From Fidelibacterota bacterium (GTDB lineage: Bacteria > Fidelibacterota > Marinisomatia > SCGC-AAA003-L08 > D37C17): a DNA stretch of 15,139 nucleotides. Position 1 is the stretch's first letter. Each line of letters starts with the position of its first letter. The stretch spans positions 1-15,139 of the forward strand of contig JABHHG010000112.1 in assembly GCA_018671635.1 (NCBI GenBank), read 5' to 3'. The notes below the pieces were generated by a model, which worked only from the letters and a program-made list of their open reading frames with translations, ran no database searches and had not been told where the DNA came from. Made by a program: the position numbers and the translations under genes. Below, piece by piece: positions 14,919 to 15,139 of the stretch.

Positions 14919-15139
14919 TGAAGCCTAAGCTGAATATACTGGTAACCGGTGCAGCAGGATTCATCGGCTTTCATCTCATAAAAAGATTATGTGATGAAGG
15001 TCATTATGTTGTGGGTGTAGATAACTTAAATGATTATTATGATGTTCAGCTAAAGAAAGATCGATTGGCGCAATTAGATATATTTATTGAATCTGGGTTA
15101 TTCCACTTTCAAAAAATTGATATTGCAGACCTCTCAGAC
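14918..15139 (+). CDS. NAD-dependent sugar epimerase, extended SDR, 5' part only
   Basis: The first 74 codons are present and the rest lies beyond the window. The NAD-binding TGAAGFIG motif (residues 10-17) identifies an extended short-chain dehydrogenase. VDNLNDYYDVQLKKDRL (about 34-50) is characteristic of the UDP-glucuronate 4-epimerase (CapI/GalE-like) branch. It may convert the uronic acid made by the upstream dehydrogenase. The catalytic Tyr and Lys are outside the window, so specificity is open. The ATG overlaps the dehydrogenase stop by one base (TAATG). The first 60 bases use more GC-rich codons than the preceding gene. Confidence 0.88.
   Translation, partial: MKPKLNILVTGAAGFIGFHLIKRLCDEGHYVVGVDNLNDYYDVQLKKDRLAQLDIFIESGLFHFQKIDIADLSD

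Overview
The window looks like a chromosomal segment of an AT-rich Gram-negative bacterium, probably of the FCB/Marinimicrobia (SAR406-like) type. That placement is an inference from gene content: a complete batA-batB-batC-batD-batE operon with a BatC ending in KLEKDW, a yebC-ruvC-ruvA block leading into gcvT and ftsK, a LolA-like periplasmic carrier behind ftsK, and low GC. No rRNA, tRNA, CRISPR array, integrase or transposase is visible.

Layout. (1) 1-505, minus strand: a small exported protein (505 to 248) that overlaps, by ATGA, a DUF3817-type membrane protein running off the left edge. A perfect 26-bp palindrome sits inside the end of the first gene. (2) 506-889: a 384-bp divergent intergenic region with several inverted repeats but no clear small gene. 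(3) 890-6200, plus strand: batABCDE, all five genes overlapping, closed by a hairpin at 6213-6235 that it shares with a convergent gene. (4) 6249-6665, minus strand: a small uncharacterised membrane-anchored or secreted protein. (5) 6842-13656, plus strand: yebC, ruvC, ruvA, gcvT, ftsK, lolA-like and a flippase-like membrane protein, with every junction abutting or overlapping. (6) 13659 to the right edge: the start of a surface-polysaccharide cluster, with a TviB-like nucleotide-sugar dehydrogenase and the first 74 residues of an extended-SDR sugar epimerase.

How the genes fit together. BatA and BatB are membrane-anchored von Willebrand A proteins, BatC and BatE carry TPRs, and BatD is a large periplasmic protein with one membrane anchor. 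They probably form one envelope complex of still unclear function. The second operon mixes translation quality control (YebC), Holliday-junction processing (RuvC, RuvA), one-carbon metabolism (GcvT), chromosome segregation at division (FtsK) and lipoprotein transport (LolA-like). It then passes into envelope and polysaccharide genes. Genes inside both operons mostly use overlapping stop-start signals, four TAATG, one TAGTG, two ATGA and two RTGAGTAA, and many lack a convincing Shine-Dalgarno sequence. Clear Shine-Dalgarno sequences are seen at batE and at the first genes of the two minus-strand units.

Nothing here is clearly a new defence, mobile or signalling system. The least explained items are the two small minus-strand proteins, the 26-bp palindrome lying in a coding region, and the palindromes in the bat leader.
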